In this document: positions 33,021-33,102 of the stretch, piece after piece | Numbering within the stretch: position 1 is the stretch's first letter | Layout of the letters: every line of letters starts with the position of its first letter | Assembly (NCBI GenBank): GCA_020344415.1 | Contig: CP070825.1 | Location: 1,332,073-1,365,174, forward strand | Reading direction: 5' to 3' | Length of the DNA: 33,102 nt | Origin: Candidatus Aminicenantota bacterium | GTDB taxonomy: Bacteria > Acidobacteriota > Aminicenantia > Aminicenantales > Aminicenantaceae | Program-made: the position numbers and the translations under genes | The notes under the pieces: generated by a model | What the model was told of the DNA's origin: nothing | Databases searched by the model: none | The model's input: the letters and a program-made list of their open reading frames with translations, nothing else

Positions 33021-33102
33021 GATATACCAGAGGAAAACATTCCTTTTCTTGATTTAATCTTTTAAATTATAAGCCCGTAGTTTCAGCTATTTTAAACACA
33101 AT
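33021..33102. other. tail of window after tRNA-Asp
   Basis: These 82 AT-rich bases hold no gene, hairpin or second tRNA that I can support. Confidence 0.5.

Noticed and set aside
32768..33052. Open frame of 94 codons over the end of htpX and the tRNA
   Set aside because: Its C-terminal part is simply a translation of the tRNA-Asp gene and its first part reads through the hairpin repeat; no ribosome-binding site or family match.

Overview
The window reads as a chromosomal segment of an uncultured, probably anaerobic, amino-acid-using bacterium. It is AT-leaning and dense in housekeeping genes, with consensus sigma70-type promoters (TTGACA, 17-bp spacer, TATATT or TATTAT) and purine-rich Shine-Dalgarno sites. 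A split NAD synthetase, a eukaryotic-type citrate synthase, a PATAN/J-domain/TPR protein and many palindromic intergenic repeats would fit a Candidatus Aminicenantes- or Acidobacteriota-like lineage. That is an impression from gene content, not a demonstrated assignment.

Layout. 1-2326: an IS481-like transposase gene cut in two by an IS110-family (IS1111-type) element. The element carries its own transposase and a 214-bp non-coding end where a bridge RNA would be expected. 2353-5326: rplU-rpmA-obgE-nadD-rsfS, a ribosome/GTPase/NAD operon; obgE carries a one-base frameshift and L21 has a long lysine-rich tail. 5642-7213: rlmH, a DksA/TraR-like zinc-finger gene and a comF-type gene. 7300-10234 (minus): hsp20 with its own promoter, then the operon nitrilase-type amidotransferase, nadE, rsmI. 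10529-11998: PATAN/J-domain/TPR protein. 12001-15243 (minus): ligA and an exported TPR protein. 15452-16399: murB. 16365-20087 (minus): the run murA, HIT protein, UPF0173 hydrolase, YacP-like NYN protein, DUF2520 protein. 20429-21841: aldehyde dehydrogenase. 21836-28228 (minus): a six-gene amino-acid cluster of homoserine dehydrogenase, an unrecognised 411-aa protein, an SDR lacking the catalytic Tyr and Lys, a cupin, an aminotransferase and a Cys/Met-type PLP enzyme. 28753-29631: exported M55 D-aminopeptidase. 29725-31029 (minus): citrate synthase. 31307-32790: lemA-htpX. 32943-33020: tRNA-Asp(GUC).

How it fits together. The first operon couples ribosome assembly (L21, L27, Obg, RsfS, RlmH) with NAD synthesis (NadD); NadE and its glutaminase-like partner lie about 3 kb further on. 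MurA and MurB serve peptidoglycan precursor synthesis from neighbouring divergent or convergent units. The hom cluster, the aldehyde dehydrogenase and the M55 peptidase suggest peptide and amino-acid turnover, with at least one enzyme whose role cannot be read from sequence.

The most unusual non-coding signal is a family of palindromic repeats built from GGGGACAGTCCCC, GGGGACAGGC...GCCTGTCCCC, a TTGATTCATCAAGCCC box and a CATTGCGAG...GGCAATCTC box. They fill at least six intergenic gaps and four of the five divergent ones. No CRISPR array, prophage or recognisable defence system was found.
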